A stretch of 64,000 nucleotides of DNA from Bacillota bacterium (GCA_023390555.1 JAEWCQ010000044.1:101138-165137); one strand, 5' to 3'. Shown: positions 35,835 to 44,214, counted from the stretch's first letter. Numbers and translations are program-made. The notes: generated by a model not told the origin, from the letters alone.

Positions 35835-36671
35835 TTATTCCTCCTCCGTATCTGCATGAGTCGAATATAATAAATCATTGATTCCTTTTCGTATCTGTAT
35901 AAATTCCGGTGTATCCTTTAAATCCAGCGTCCGCTTATGTGGCAGGTACACATTTACCTCCCGTATAATTTTTCCCGGCCGTGCGGACATGACATAGATT
36001 TTATTGGCAAGAAAAACCGCCTCATCGATATCATGCGTGATAAAGACGGCTGTCGGATGTTCCGTTTCCCAGATTTCCCGCATCAGAAGCTGCATCATGG
36101 ACTTGGTATGTGGATCTAAGGCTCCGAACGGCTCATCCATCAAGAGAACTTTCGGCTGATTTGCAAGTGCCCTTGCAATTGCCACTCTCTGCTTCATGCC
36201 GCCTGATAACTCTTTGGGATAAGCTTTTGCAAATTTCTTTAAACCAATGATGTCAAGATAGCGGTCCGCAATTTTCTGCTGCTCACTCTTTGACATCTTT
36301 TTGATCTTAAGCCCGAATTTAATGTTATCTTCTACCGTCATCCATGGAAACAGCGTATAGGTCTGGAATACCATTCCGCGGTCCGCTCCCGGTCCCGTTA
36401 TCTTTTTATCATTCACCAGAATTTCTCCTGCAGTAGGGAAATCCAGCCCTGCCAGCATACGCAGGAGAGTTGATTTTCCGCATCCGGAAGGTCCGACGAT
36501 ACAGACGAAATCATTGTCCTGTATGTCAATCGATGCATCCTCGATTGCTTTTACACTTTTCTTATTCGAGGTATACACTTTATCGATATGGTTTGCAAGT
36601 ATTTTACTGCTTGCCACATGAGCTTCAAGCGGAGAACCAGCTGTGTTTTGTACTATTTTCTTTTCTGCCAT
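35835..36671 (-). CDS. ABC transporter ATPase (Nrt/Ssu/Tau type)
   Basis: A 278-residue ATPase with Walker A GPSGCGKST near residue 70, signature LSGGMKQRVAIARAL, Walker B VLLMDEPFGALD and the switch FITHDIDEAV. The LSGGM variant is typical of the nitrate/taurine/sulfonate importer family. It has an N-terminal extension of about 25 residues. The ATG at 36671 follows GGAGGA. It pairs with the permease just upstream. Confidence 0.9.
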   Translation of the reverse strand: MAEKKIVQNTAGSPLEAHVASSKILANHIDKVYTSNKKSVKAIEDASIDIQDNDFVCIVGPSGCGKSTLLRMLAGLDFPTAGEILVNDKKITGPGADRGMVFQTYTLFPWMTVEDNIKFGLKIKKMSKSEQQKIADRYLDIIGLKKFAKAYPKELSGGMKQRVAIARALANQPKVLLMDEPFGALDPHTKSMMQLLMREIWETEHPTAVFITHDIDEAVFLANKIYVMSARPGKIIREVNVYLPHKRTLDLKDTPEFIQIRKGINDLLYSTHADTEEE

Positions 36672-36684
36672 CTTTCTTCCTCCT

Positions 36685-37476
36685 CTATTCTGCCCATGGG
36701 AACATTTTTTTGATTGCCAGTGCAAATAACCGGTCCGTAATTAATCCCAGAATACCGATTACAAGAATTCCCGAGAAAATACTCTCGGTATGCAGGAAAC
36801 GCTGCGCCTTTAAGATGGAGTATCCGAGTCCTGAACTGGAAGCCACCAGCTCTGCAACGGTCAGATAGGTCCAGCCCCAGCCGATCATCATACGCAGTGT
36901 CAGCATCATCTTCGGTGCCATTGCCGGAATCAGCACCTTTGTTACGGTTGTCCAGCGTGTCGTCCCTAACGTATAACTGGAAGACAGCAGGTCATCCGAT
37001 ACGGATCTTGCATCGTCCGCAATCATCAATACGAGCTGGAAAAAGCATCCCAGAAATACAATTGTGATCTTCGCACCCTCTCCGATTCCGCACCATACCA
37101 TGACAAGTGGTACAAACGCAGGTACTGGCATGTAACGAACAAATTCACAAATTGGTGCTATGATGGCTTCTAACGGCTTAAAACTGCCGGCCAGAATTCC
37201 AAGAGGAACACCAACCAGTACAGAGATTAAAAATCCCATCGTAATACGGAAAATACTGTATCCCATATTGATCCAGAGCGATCCGTCCTTTGCCCCTTCC
37301 AACACATCATTGATTACCTTTGCCGGGGACGGTAAAAACAATTCTTTCACGCTTCCGCTGGCACACAGCAGATTCCATGCGAGGAAAATTGCCACAAAGG
37401 TCACGATTGTAGATATAATGTACCGTTTCTGTGAGATATCTTTTCTTAAACGGAAATCTCCTCTATCCTTCTTCAT
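36685..37476 (-). CDS. ABC transporter permease (Nrt/Ssu/Tau type)
   Basis: A 263-residue membrane protein with about six helices. The family motifs include LFLPSPAKV near residue 45, VGVPLGILAG, YMPVPAFVPLVMVWCGIGE, the ATPase-docking SSSYTLGTTRWTTVTKVLIPAMAP segment and GWGWTYLTVAELVA. No binding-protein gene lies in the same operon; two orphan binding proteins at 41256 and 44933 are the likely partners. Substrates of this family are nitrate, sulfonates, taurine, guanidine and others. Confidence 0.9.
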   Translation of the reverse strand: MKKDRGDFRLRKDISQKRYIISTIVTFVAIFLAWNLLCASGSVKELFLPSPAKVINDVLEGAKDGSLWINMGYSIFRITMGFLISVLVGVPLGILAGSFKPLEAIIAPICEFVRYMPVPAFVPLVMVWCGIGEGAKITIVFLGCFFQLVLMIADDARSVSDDLLSSSYTLGTTRWTTVTKVLIPAMAPKMMLTLRMMIGWGWTYLTVAELVASSSGLGYSILKAQRFLHTESIFSGILVIGILGLITDRLFALAIKKMFPWAE

Positions 37477-37488
37477 CCAATCACTCCT

Positions 37489-37851
37489 TTATATTAATGC
37501 ATCCTCACCTGTTTCACCTGTATGAATCCGAATGCTCTCTTCTACCGGAAGTATGAAAATCTTGCCGTCTCCGTCCACTCCATGACTGTTGACCGAAAGA
37601 ACAACTTCAATCAGTTTGTCTACCGCATCGTCCGGTACGATCATCTCTATCATTTTCTTTGCGACCAGCGCATTTTCATAGACATCGTCCGTTACTTCAT
37701 CCTTGTCTCCCTCGCCGGCGGTAAAATGAACGCGGGCTTTTCCTCTGCCCAATACTTCCTTCGTAGACATGGCAAAAAAGCGGTTCTCACTCAGAGCTTT
37801 TTTGGTCTTAAAGTAGAAGTTTGGTCTTATTACAATAATTACCTGTTTCAT
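37489..37851 (-). CDS. PII signalling protein, NifI2-like
   Basis: A 120-residue PII-family protein. It begins MKQVIIVIRPNFYFKTKKAL and ends with GDGKIFILPVEESIRIHTGETGEDAL, which resembles NifI2. The T-loop (about KARVHFTAGEGDKDEVTDDVYENALVAKK) is longer than and unlike that of GlnB, and has no obvious uridylylation tyrosine in the usual setting. NifI proteins normally bind 2-oxoglutarate and ATP and regulate nitrogenase. Here the gene lies 12 bp before an ABC permease, so import or catabolism is the probable target. Confidence 0.85.
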   Translation of the reverse strand: MKQVIIVIRPNFYFKTKKALSENRFFAMSTKEVLGRGKARVHFTAGEGDKDEVTDDVYENALVAKKMIEMIVPDDAVDKLIEVVLSVNSHGVDGDGKIFILPVEESIRIHTGETGEDALI

Positions 37852-37860
37852 AAGCGCCTC

Positions 37861-38187
37861 CTATAATTCATTCTTACCTGAACTTACGGTAATGACATTT
37901 TCCACCGGAAGAATAAAGATTTTTCCGTCTCCGAAAGATCCTTCGTTGCTCGTTCTGGAGATTTTGATGATGATGTCCGTTACTTTACTTACATCTTCAT
38001 CATCCACGACAAGCATCAGCATTTCCTTTGGAATCTCATCGTAATATACATCCTCCACTTTCAGGCCTCTCTGTTTTCCTCTGCCGAGAATCCCGAATCT
38101 GGTTACCGCGCGGTAGCCTGCTTCACACAATTTTGCCAGAACCTCATCACATTTTTCCGGTCTTACAACCGCCTTAATCATCTTCAT
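37861..38187 (-). CDS. PII signalling protein, NifI1-like
   Basis: A 108-residue PII-family protein. MKMIKAVVRPEKCDEVLAKL, GILGRGKQRGLKVEDVYYDE, IPKEMLMLVVDDEDV and FGDGKIFILPVENVI match the NifI1 branch closely. The pair NifI1-NifI2 normally works as a hetero-oligomer. It is the first gene of the eight-gene nitrogen operon, so nitrogen status is sensed by the operon's own products. Confidence 0.88.
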   Translation of the reverse strand: MKMIKAVVRPEKCDEVLAKLCEAGYRAVTRFGILGRGKQRGLKVEDVYYDEIPKEMLMLVVDDEDVSKVTDIIIKISRTSNEGSFGDGKIFILPVENVITVSSGKNEL

Positions 38188-38212
38188 ACGCTTATCTTCC
38201 TTTCCAAAAAAT

Positions 38213-38242
38213 AAGGCGCCAGAACCTTCGTCCTGACGCCTT
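38213..38242 (-). terminator. Leader terminator hairpin of the PII-ABC operon
   Basis: AAGGCGTCAG pairs with CTGGCGCCTT (one G.U pair) and is followed by UAUUUUUU on the minus strand. It lies 26 bases before the first start codon and 33 bases downstream of the -10 box. With so short a leader, it can only stop transcription of this operon. Confidence 0.75.
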
Positions 38243-38243
38243 C

Positions 38244-38272
38244 GTCCATAAATTGCATTTTCATTTATGAAC
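38244..38272 (-). promoter_or_regulatory. Leader stem-loop upstream of the terminator
   Basis: GUUCAUAAAU and AUUUAUGGAC form a 10-pair stem with a 9-base loop. It begins at about the transcription start and ends one base before the terminator stem. It is a candidate antiterminator partner or protein-binding element. Confidence 0.5.
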
Positions 38273-38274
38273 CT

Positions 38275-38303
38275 ATTATAGTCACCTAATTTTTGTTTTA
38301 CAA
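38275..38303 (-). promoter_or_regulatory. Promoter of the PII-ABC-hydrolase operon
   Basis: TTGTAA (38298-38303) and TATAAT (38275-38280) are separated by 17 bases on the minus strand. The -10 box is a perfect consensus. Confidence 0.75.
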
Positions 38304-38347
38304 TGGATTTCTATCATAATGATTATTGTGCTTCCCGCACAACCGGA

Positions 38348-39574
38348 TTACTCTTCTCTGTTTTCCCGGTACCGTTTGATTGCAAATGCCAGCTTCAGTT
38401 CAAGAAACACGGACATATCGCTGATGTCATCATCCAGTATCTTTTTTATCTTGTCGAGACGGTACCGCATCGTATTTCGGTGGATAAACAGCGCTTCTGC
38501 CGTCGCGTTCGCATTACAGTTATGCTCAAGATACGTTTCCAGTGTCTCGCAGAGTTCTCCCTCTGCCATCTGGTCTGCTTTGATCAGCTTTCCGATCTTG
38601 CTCTCAATATAGTCATCCAGAAATTTCCCATTGGATATCTGCGTAATCAGCGAATAGATTCCAAGATTCTCATAAAAATACACCTTATTTTCCTGTGTCA
38701 GAATCTTCGATATCGCCAGCGTATTTTTCGCTTCCTGAAAGCTCTTTTTAAAATCTTCGACATATTCATACGCAGTTCCCGCACCGGCTTTCGCCGTTAT
38801 ATGATAGTTTCCCTCGACCTTGCTGATGATACTGTTTAATATCGTCACCAGAAGATCCCGGCTGAAAAGATCGGCAGGCAGCAGCAATACGGCTGTTTCA
38901 ATCTGTGTCAGCACCAGCAGCCTGCGCAGTCCATATAAACGGAATTCATTTTTGATGCACTGCTTGATATTCTCGCGCATTTCCATCAGATAGCCTTCGT
39001 CTGTCCTTCTCTGCTGGCTGCTGCCCGGCTCCGTTTCATGCATCTGCAAAACCACCGCACGGTATTTGCCCGACAGATTTACACCCAGATAATTTGCCTG
39101 CTCCATCAGTTCTTCCACATTCAGATTATCCGAATATAAGATGGAGGTTAATACCCGCTCCCTGGAATTCGTATTGCTTTCCTCCTCCACGAGTGCCTTA
39201 CAGACAATCTGAGAAAGATCGATCAGATGAAGTTCCACAGAAAGTTCAAATAGCGGCAGCTCCAATGTATTGCAGTAATCCCTGACCCGATCGGAGATCT
39301 GTCCCTCATTGATGGCAAAACCGGCGATCTTTTTCTCATTCATGACACGGATCATGTCGAGAATCCGTTCATCATTTCCTGTCAGACTTTCATTCGTAAC
39401 AATGACCAGCTCTTCCCCGTGTATTAATTCTGCAATGTTAAAATCATCCGCCAGACACTGTACACAATCTGCAAAATAAATCCAGCGAATGTTCCGGTCA
39501 AGCCCTTTCTCACCGGCACGCAATTTCATGCCATTTCTTATTGGTTTCATGTTCATCAGATCTTCGCAGTTCAT
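38348..39574 (-). CDS. PucR-family transcriptional regulator
   Basis: A 408-residue regulator with the three-part PucR layout: an N-terminal PucR sensor domain (about residues 5-125), a GGDEF-like/CdaR middle domain (150-310), and a C-terminal helix-turn-helix (NANATAEALFIHRNTMRYRLDKI near 360). Relatives control purine, allantoin, amino-acid or polyamine catabolism. Its place between the nitrogen operon and the APC permease suggests it regulates both. Two abutting 20-bp repeats just upstream are candidate autoregulatory sites. Confidence 0.9.
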   Translation of the reverse strand: MNCEDLMNMKPIRNGMKLRAGEKGLDRNIRWIYFADCVQCLADDFNIAELIHGEELVIVTNESLTGNDERILDMIRVMNEKKIAGFAINEGQISDRVRDYCNTLELPLFELSVELHLIDLSQIVCKALVEEESNTNSRERVLTSILYSDNLNVEELMEQANYLGVNLSGKYRAVVLQMHETEPGSSQQRRTDEGYLMEMRENIKQCIKNEFRLYGLRRLLVLTQIETAVLLLPADLFSRDLLVTILNSIISKVEGNYHITAKAGAGTAYEYVEDFKKSFQEAKNTLAISKILTQENKVYFYENLGIYSLITQISNGKFLDDYIESKIGKLIKADQMAEGELCETLETYLEHNCNANATAEALFIHRNTMRYRLDKIKKILDDDISDMSVFLELKLAFAIKRYRENREE

Positions 39575-39624
39575 TTCAAATCCCTCTTCCTTGTGGCAAC
39601 CGGCTCAGATGTTTCTTCTCATTT

Positions 39625-39664
39625 AATAAAACGTATCTGCAACTAATAGAAAGTATCTGCAACT
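39625..39664 (-). repeat. Two abutting 20-bp direct repeats upstream of pucR
   Basis: On the minus strand AGTTGCAGATACTTTCTATT is followed directly by AGTTGCAGATACGTTTTATT, 18 of 20 positions identical. A period of 20 bp is close to two helical turns and would place two regulator dimers on the same DNA face, about 50 bp before the start codon. Confidence 0.6.
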
Positions 39665-39723
39665 TTTTATTATTTTTACCACGAATTTCAGCTTTGGTCA
39701 AGCGAGGGAGGGGAAACGCTGGC

Positions 39724-41070
39724 TTATTCCATGTCCAGCAGGGGAACCGGCCTCCGAAAAGCTTTTGTAACCGCTGCCAGATAAAAAAATCCGATTCCAA
39801 GCCATAAAAATCCTACCGTATGCGCCACAATCCCAAGATTAAGAAAAATCCATGTGGTAATTCCCAGTCCGATAGCCGGAAAAAGAAAGTACAAAAGAAA
39901 GTTTTTTCCAAAGTTTTTTTGCCGTCTTTCCTTATCCTGCAGAAAGAATTTCCATATAGTTGCAATATTTAACAAAATAAACCCAAACAATGCGCCGAAA
40001 CTCACCATTGTGGAAATAAGTCCCAGGTCGCAAAACATCGCAATCGGCGTGATCAGTATTCCAACAACAACCGTTGCAACAGCAGGTGTCCGGTATTTTG
40101 CATTGATATACCCAAGGGGTTTTGGCAAAATCCCATCTCTTCCCATGGCAAATAAAATTCTTGCAACAGCTGCCTGGGAAGCCTGCGTCGTGGCCACTCC
40201 AAAAGACAGCACCAGTGTGATCGTGGTGAGCAGTGTAAGCCACTTTCCTCCTACAAAGGAAACGATATCGAGAAACGCAGTATCTACATTCAATTTTGTA
40301 TAATCCGGGTAGGCAACCCCACAGAAAAATGTAATTACAATAAAAATCATTCCGATAATCAGTATGGATAAGAGAACCGCCTTTCCAACCGATTTTTCCG
40401 GATTGACCGCTTCTTCCGCAAGCGTACTGATTGCATCAAAGCCCAGGTAGCTTAAAATAACGATTCCCGTTGCCTGCAGAATGCCGGACATGTTGAACTC
40501 CTGTGGATTATAGAAAGAAATCATATTAAAACTTACCGTTCCGTTTATCAGCAATCGAATCACACAACCGAGAAATGCAAGAATGACTACAATCTGCAAA
40601 ACAAATAAAATCCAACTGCACTTTGACATAAAATCAACACCGATCACATTGACCAGCGTACTAAAGAGTACAAAGAGAATCGTCCATACCCAAAGCGGTA
40701 CCGCCGGAAACAATGCCTTTGCAGAAGCACTTCCTATGATGATTACGGTCGCAGGAAGCAGCAGATAATCCAGCAGAATCGACCAGCCAGTCAGAAAACC
40801 GAGTGCCGGGGACACACTTTTTTGCACATAGACATAGACCGAGCCTGTCATCGGATATTTTCCCGACATTGTATGGTAACTCATTCCTGTGAAAAACATG
40901 GCTATCATACCAATTAAGTAACAGAGTGATACCATACCGGAGGCCGGAGATAAAAAAGTCCCGTACATGCCCGCAGGTGCGAGCGGTATCATAAATACCA
41001 GTCCGTAAATGACCAGATCTTTTGTTTTCAGCGTTCGTTTCAATTCTGTTTGCGTACTTTTTTCTCTCAT
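39724..41070 (-). CDS. APC-superfamily amino-acid/amine permease
   Basis: A 448-residue transporter with twelve predicted helices. LVIYGLVFMIPLAPAGMYG and YLIGMIAMFFTGMSYHTMSGKYPMTGSVYVYVQ (helices 1-3 region) and the ATGIVILSYLGFDAISTLAEE segment in helix 6 are typical of APC family permeases, which import amino acids or amines. The ATG at 41070 follows AGGAGG; a longer reading frame upstream runs through the leader hairpin and was rejected. It may bring in the same class of compound as the ABC system. Confidence 0.87.
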   Translation of the reverse strand: MREKSTQTELKRTLKTKDLVIYGLVFMIPLAPAGMYGTFLSPASGMVSLCYLIGMIAMFFTGMSYHTMSGKYPMTGSVYVYVQKSVSPALGFLTGWSILLDYLLLPATVIIIGSASAKALFPAVPLWVWTILFVLFSTLVNVIGVDFMSKCSWILFVLQIVVILAFLGCVIRLLINGTVSFNMISFYNPQEFNMSGILQATGIVILSYLGFDAISTLAEEAVNPEKSVGKAVLLSILIIGMIFIVITFFCGVAYPDYTKLNVDTAFLDIVSFVGGKWLTLLTTITLVLSFGVATTQASQAAVARILFAMGRDGILPKPLGYINAKYRTPAVATVVVGILITPIAMFCDLGLISTMVSFGALFGFILLNIATIWKFFLQDKERRQKNFGKNFLLYFLFPAIGLGITTWIFLNLGIVAHTVGFLWLGIGFFYLAAVTKAFRRPVPLLDME

Positions 41071-41138
41071 AAAAGGCCTCCTGTTTTTGCGGCTTGGCAA
41101 AAATTCCATTACAGTCAGTTTTGTTTCCTGACAGACAA

Positions 41139-41173
41139 AAAGGTGCCTCTTCCTTTTCGGAAGAAGACACCTT
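41139..41173 (-). terminator. Hairpin terminator between binding protein 1 and the APC permease
   Basis: A 15-pair stem (AAAGGTG with CACCTTT, inner CTTCC/GGAAG) is followed by U5 on the minus strand. It may end the ureohydrolase-binding protein transcript or attenuate the permease. Only weak promoter-like sequences lie after it. Confidence 0.7.
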
Positions 41174-41255
41174 TGTTCTTTTCTGTACTGTAGCAGAACG
41201 GAGTCCTGTTTTATTGTAAAAATCGGAACCACATCAGCGTAAATTTGTCTCTGTA

Positions 41256-42290
41256 TTACTCTGCAAGGCTCTTCACAAAGCTGTCGTCAATCATGCCTCC
41301 ACAGTCAACATCTTTATCAAGAACGTCGAGTTCCCGTAAGAAGCTGAGTACTTCATTCTGTGTATAACCCCAGTAAGCATAGCTCTCATCTTCGGTAAAT
41401 GCCTCAACTGCACCGTCTACATCCGGCACCAGTAAGCCGTCCATCTCACTTGCGAATTCCTCTGCGTCCACTCCAAGCTTTTCGGCCATGAATTCATTTG
41501 CTTCATCCGGATTCTCTTTCCAATATTCCACTGCATCAAAGTAACTCTTTACCATTGCTTTCACAACTTCCGGCTTCTCGTCACACAGTGTCTTGGAGGC
41601 TGCGAGCACGTCGGTAATCAGATCCGGGTTATCCTTTGTGGAATAGAGTACGGTACCACCGGCATCCACTGCCTGTGAAAAGTACGGATCCCAGATACAT
41701 GCCGCATCACACTGTCCTGCCACGAAAGCATTTCCGGCTTCCTGAATAGACATATCGACGATATTTACATCATCCTCGGTCATACCATGTTCCTTTAATA
41801 AAGTCAGTAAGAACATGTGATCTACGCTGTATAACTGAGTTGCGATGGTCTTGCCTTTCAGATCCTCTACGGTCTTGATATCGGAGGTTGCAACCAGTCC
41901 TTCACATCCGTTGGATTTGTCCGTTACGAGTACAACGGAGAAATCAGCCCCTTCTGCATATGGTGAAATCGTTTCAGAAGATGCATAGGTACAAAAATCG
42001 GTCTGTCCGCCGATAAATGCACTGGAACTGTCTGTCGTCGAGGAAAATTCCTGAATTTTTACATCCAATCCGTTTTCCTTAAAAATCCCTTTTTCCTGTG
42101 CCAGATAAAACATCATGTTGGTCGGCCATGCTACGGTTCCGAGTGTCACTTCGGTCAATTCACTGCCATCACTTTCCGATGCATTTGCCGATTCCGTACC
42201 TGCCGATGCGCCCCCTGCCTTACTGCCGCATGCACTCAGGGAAAGTACCATGGTAACTGCCAGTACCAGGCTTAAAATTTTCTTCTTCAT
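41256..42290 (-). CDS. Nrt/Tau-type substrate-binding lipoprotein 1
   Basis: A 344-residue lipoprotein with lipobox LSAC (Cys near residue 21). It belongs to the NrtA/SsuA/TauA group: LGTVAWPTNMMFYLAQEKGIFKENGLDV, then VEDLKGKTIATQLYSVDHMFLLTLL, and AGQCDAACIWDPYF. It follows the ureohydrolase gene by 23 bp with AGGAGG before its ATG. It has no permease or ATPase of its own here and probably feeds the ABC system at 35835-37476. Confidence 0.9.
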   Translation of the reverse strand: MKKKILSLVLAVTMVLSLSACGSKAGGASAGTESANASESDGSELTEVTLGTVAWPTNMMFYLAQEKGIFKENGLDVKIQEFSSTTDSSSAFIGGQTDFCTYASSETISPYAEGADFSVVLVTDKSNGCEGLVATSDIKTVEDLKGKTIATQLYSVDHMFLLTLLKEHGMTEDDVNIVDMSIQEAGNAFVAGQCDAACIWDPYFSQAVDAGGTVLYSTKDNPDLITDVLAASKTLCDEKPEVVKAMVKSYFDAVEYWKENPDEANEFMAEKLGVDAEEFASEMDGLLVPDVDGAVEAFTEDESYAYWGYTQNEVLSFLRELDVLDKDVDCGGMIDDSFVKSLAE

Positions 42291-42313
42291 AATTATTTCC
42301 TCCTAAATTTATC

Positions 42314-43213
42314 TCATTTATTGTACATTAAGTACATTAAATCCTGTGCAATGGTTGCTGCTGCCAGAGCGGTGATCTCGCTGCTGTCATAAGCCGGAAG
42401 CACTTCAACCAGATCTGCCGCAACCACGTTTAATCCCTTCAGGGAATGTAACAGTCTCCGTACCTGTGCCGCCGATGGCCCACCGATGACCGGAGTCCCG
42501 GTTCCGGGTGCTGCGGATGGATCGAGTGCATCAATATCAAAGGTCAGATACACCGGCATGTCACCGATTACTTTTTTAATCTGTGCGGCGAGTTCCTCCA
42601 TATCCATAAATACAGCATCCTGTGCATAAAAGATATGGTATCCGCACTCCGTCATTTCCGTACGGATGAATACCTGTGCGGAATGTGCCGGATCAATGCA
42701 GCCTTCTGCCTGCAGATCATAGGCAAAGTTTGCATGAGAAACGTTTCCATCGGTACTTGGCGTGCTGTCCTGATGCGAATCAAAATGAAGCAGTGCAAGT
42801 TTTCCATAGGTTTCGCTGGCTGCCCGCACCATTCCATACGGGATGGTATGGTCACCGCCGAGCGTAAGCAGCTTGCAGCCCGCACCGAGAATTCTTTTTG
42901 CATGCTCATAAGTCTCTTCCAGCATGACCTTTGTCGTATTCGGCCCTACATAATAACCAACATCCCCGTAGTCAATGATATTCGCCGTTTCACTGAGCTT
43001 ATAATTCCATGGGTAGGAGAAACAACATGCCAACTGGCTCATGCTCCGGATTGCTCTCGGACCGGATCTTGCACCCGGCCGGTTTGTTACACCGCTGTCA
43101 AACGGAACTCCCATCACCGCAATGTCGGCATCCTCCAGCTCTCTCGTCACCGGATACAGATTGAAACTTGGTATTCCTCCATAATGTAAATGCTTCTGCA
43201 CTTCGTATTCCAT
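42314..43213 (-). CDS. Ureohydrolase of the agmatinase/guanidinase family
   Basis: A 299-residue metal-dependent hydrolase that splits a guanidino group to release urea. The binuclear metal ligands are visible in LTLGGDHTIPYG near residue 120, LLHFDSHQDSTPS near 142 and LTFDIDALDPSAAPGTGTP near 228. Agmatinase usually has HFDAHTD; the HFDSHQD variant here differs in the second sphere. Possible substrates are agmatine, 4-guanidinobutyrate, 3-guanidinopropionate, taurocyamine or free guanidine. The pairing with Nrt-type transport parts recalls the nickel guanidine hydrolase locus of Synechocystis. The ATG at 43213 follows AGGAGGAG. Confidence 0.88.
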   Translation of the reverse strand: MEYEVQKHLHYGGIPSFNLYPVTRELEDADIAVMGVPFDSGVTNRPGARSGPRAIRSMSQLACCFSYPWNYKLSETANIIDYGDVGYYVGPNTTKVMLEETYEHAKRILGAGCKLLTLGGDHTIPYGMVRAASETYGKLALLHFDSHQDSTPSTDGNVSHANFAYDLQAEGCIDPAHSAQVFIRTEMTECGYHIFYAQDAVFMDMEELAAQIKKVIGDMPVYLTFDIDALDPSAAPGTGTPVIGGPSAAQVRRLLHSLKGLNVVAADLVEVLPAYDSSEITALAAATIAQDLMYLMYNK

Positions 43214-43243
43214 AATGAACTCCTCCTTTTTCCATGCAACACA

Positions 43244-43272
43244 AAAGGCGCCCGGAATCACCGAGCACCTTT
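43244..43272 (-). terminator. Leader terminator-like hairpin before the ureohydrolase gene
   Basis: AAAGGTGCTCGG pairs with CCGGGCGCCTTT (with U.G pairs) around loop UGAUU and is followed by UGUGUU on the minus strand. It lies 30 bases before the start codon and 40 bases after the -10 box. The U-run is interrupted, so termination may be partial. Confidence 0.55.
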
Positions 43273-43311
43273 GCTTCTATCGTTCATTTCTTTTTATTCT
43301 ATCTGAGATTC

Positions 43312-43340
43312 ATTATGCTCGTTTCTTTGGATTAGGGCAA
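43312..43340 (-). promoter_or_regulatory. Promoter of the ureohydrolase-binding protein operon
   Basis: TTGCCC (43335-43340) and CATAAT (43312-43317) are 17 bases apart on the minus strand. Confidence 0.55.
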
Positions 43341-43399
43341 TGTAAGCTCTGCACAAATATCTTCGTCCAGCCGACACAAAGTCCGTTGCATCGTCCGTC

Positions 43400-44056
43400 T
43401 TATTCCGCAAAATCCACGGCGGCCGCCCGCACCGGCGAACCGTCCACACCGGTCAGCTTCAGTGGCAGGAAAATGACAAACGGGTGTGGAAAATCAATCT
43501 CATCGAAATGAGCCAGATTTTCCGCGATCAGTCCGGAGGCCTGTGCATACATATCGTGTATCGGAAATTCACTTCCGCCGGTACGGTCGATGTTGATCGC
43601 GTCACTGGCAACGGTCCGGATACCCTGCTCCAGAAGATATTCCCCTGCGGCTCTTGACAGATATGGATGATGAAAGAACTTATCCTCACCGGCATAACGG
43701 TACCAGTCTGTCCGAAATAATACAATAGAAACATCTTTCATCTGCGCCTCGTATTTTTGGACTTCCTCCAGCAGAATCTCTTCCTCTTCCTTTTTATTCG
43801 ACACATCAATTAGGAGTGCATTGCCCATGCAATCTCTAAGATCCATCTGATCGACGGTTTTCCCCGTATTCAGGAAATGATACGGCGCATCCACATGAGA
43901 ACCGGATTGGGACCCAATCTGTACCTTGGATAAATTATAGCCTTCCCGTTCCAATGTTGTCGCAACCGTAATGTTCGGCTCCGGATCTCCCGGATAGACC
44001 ACGGTCGTGTTCTCCAGACGATGTGATAAATCCACAATTTTTCTTATTTTTTTCAT
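43400..44056 (-). CDS. Cyclase-family metal hydrolase 1
   Basis: A 218-residue protein of the cyclase/kynurenine formamidase-like/isatin hydrolase family. It has LSHRLENTTVVYPGDPEP near residue 10, the metal-binding QSGSHVDAPYHF near 48 (His-x-Asp-x3-His), DRTGGSEFPIHD near 161 and the C-terminal FLPLKLTGVDGSPVRAAA. These enzymes hydrolyse amide or lactam bonds, often in cyclic or acylated amines. It shares recognisable similarity with cyclase 2, so the pair arose by duplication. Its ATG follows GAGGATAAG. Confidence 0.87.
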   Translation of the reverse strand: MKKIRKIVDLSHRLENTTVVYPGDPEPNITVATTLEREGYNLSKVQIGSQSGSHVDAPYHFLNTGKTVDQMDLRDCMGNALLIDVSNKKEEEEILLEEVQKYEAQMKDVSIVLFRTDWYRYAGEDKFFHHPYLSRAAGEYLLEQGIRTVASDAINIDRTGGSEFPIHDMYAQASGLIAENLAHFDEIDFPHPFVIFLPLKLTGVDGSPVRAAAVDFAE

Positions 44057-44129
44057 CTTATCCTCATTTCTGCTTTTCGAAATTACCTGTACATATCTTT
44101 ATTTGTTTTACCGCCCTTTATTTGCATTC

Positions 44130-44214
44130 ACTCTTTCTTTACTTCCACTCTTTCTTTACTTCCACTCTTTCTTTACTTCCATTCTTTCTCTACTTTCGCT
44201 CTTTCTTTACTTTC
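44130..44214. repeat. Five 17-bp tandem repeats between the two cyclase genes
   Basis: The unit ACTCTTTCTTTACTTCC occurs three times without change (44130-44180), then twice with a few changes to position 44214, directly against the stop codon of cyclase 2. On the transcribed strand it is a purine-rich GAAAGTAAAGAAAGAG array. It could vary in copy number by slippage. Confidence 0.8.

Noticed and set aside
35835..37476. Nitrate transporter assignment
   Set aside because: The subunits are Nrt/Ssu/Tau-like, but no nitrate or nitrite reductase is present and the neighbours are amidases and an aminotransferase, so the substrate was left open.
41071..41232. N-terminal extension of the APC permease
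   Set aside because: The frame is open upstream, but it runs through the leader hairpin, encodes a basic unstructured stretch, and lacks the AGGAGG site found before 41070.
43273..43399. Guanidine-I riboswitch before the ureohydrolase gene
   Set aside because: Guanidine-related genes often carry this RNA, so I looked for its conserved blocks in the leader. GGACGAAGATA is only a weak resemblance and the paired elements are missing.
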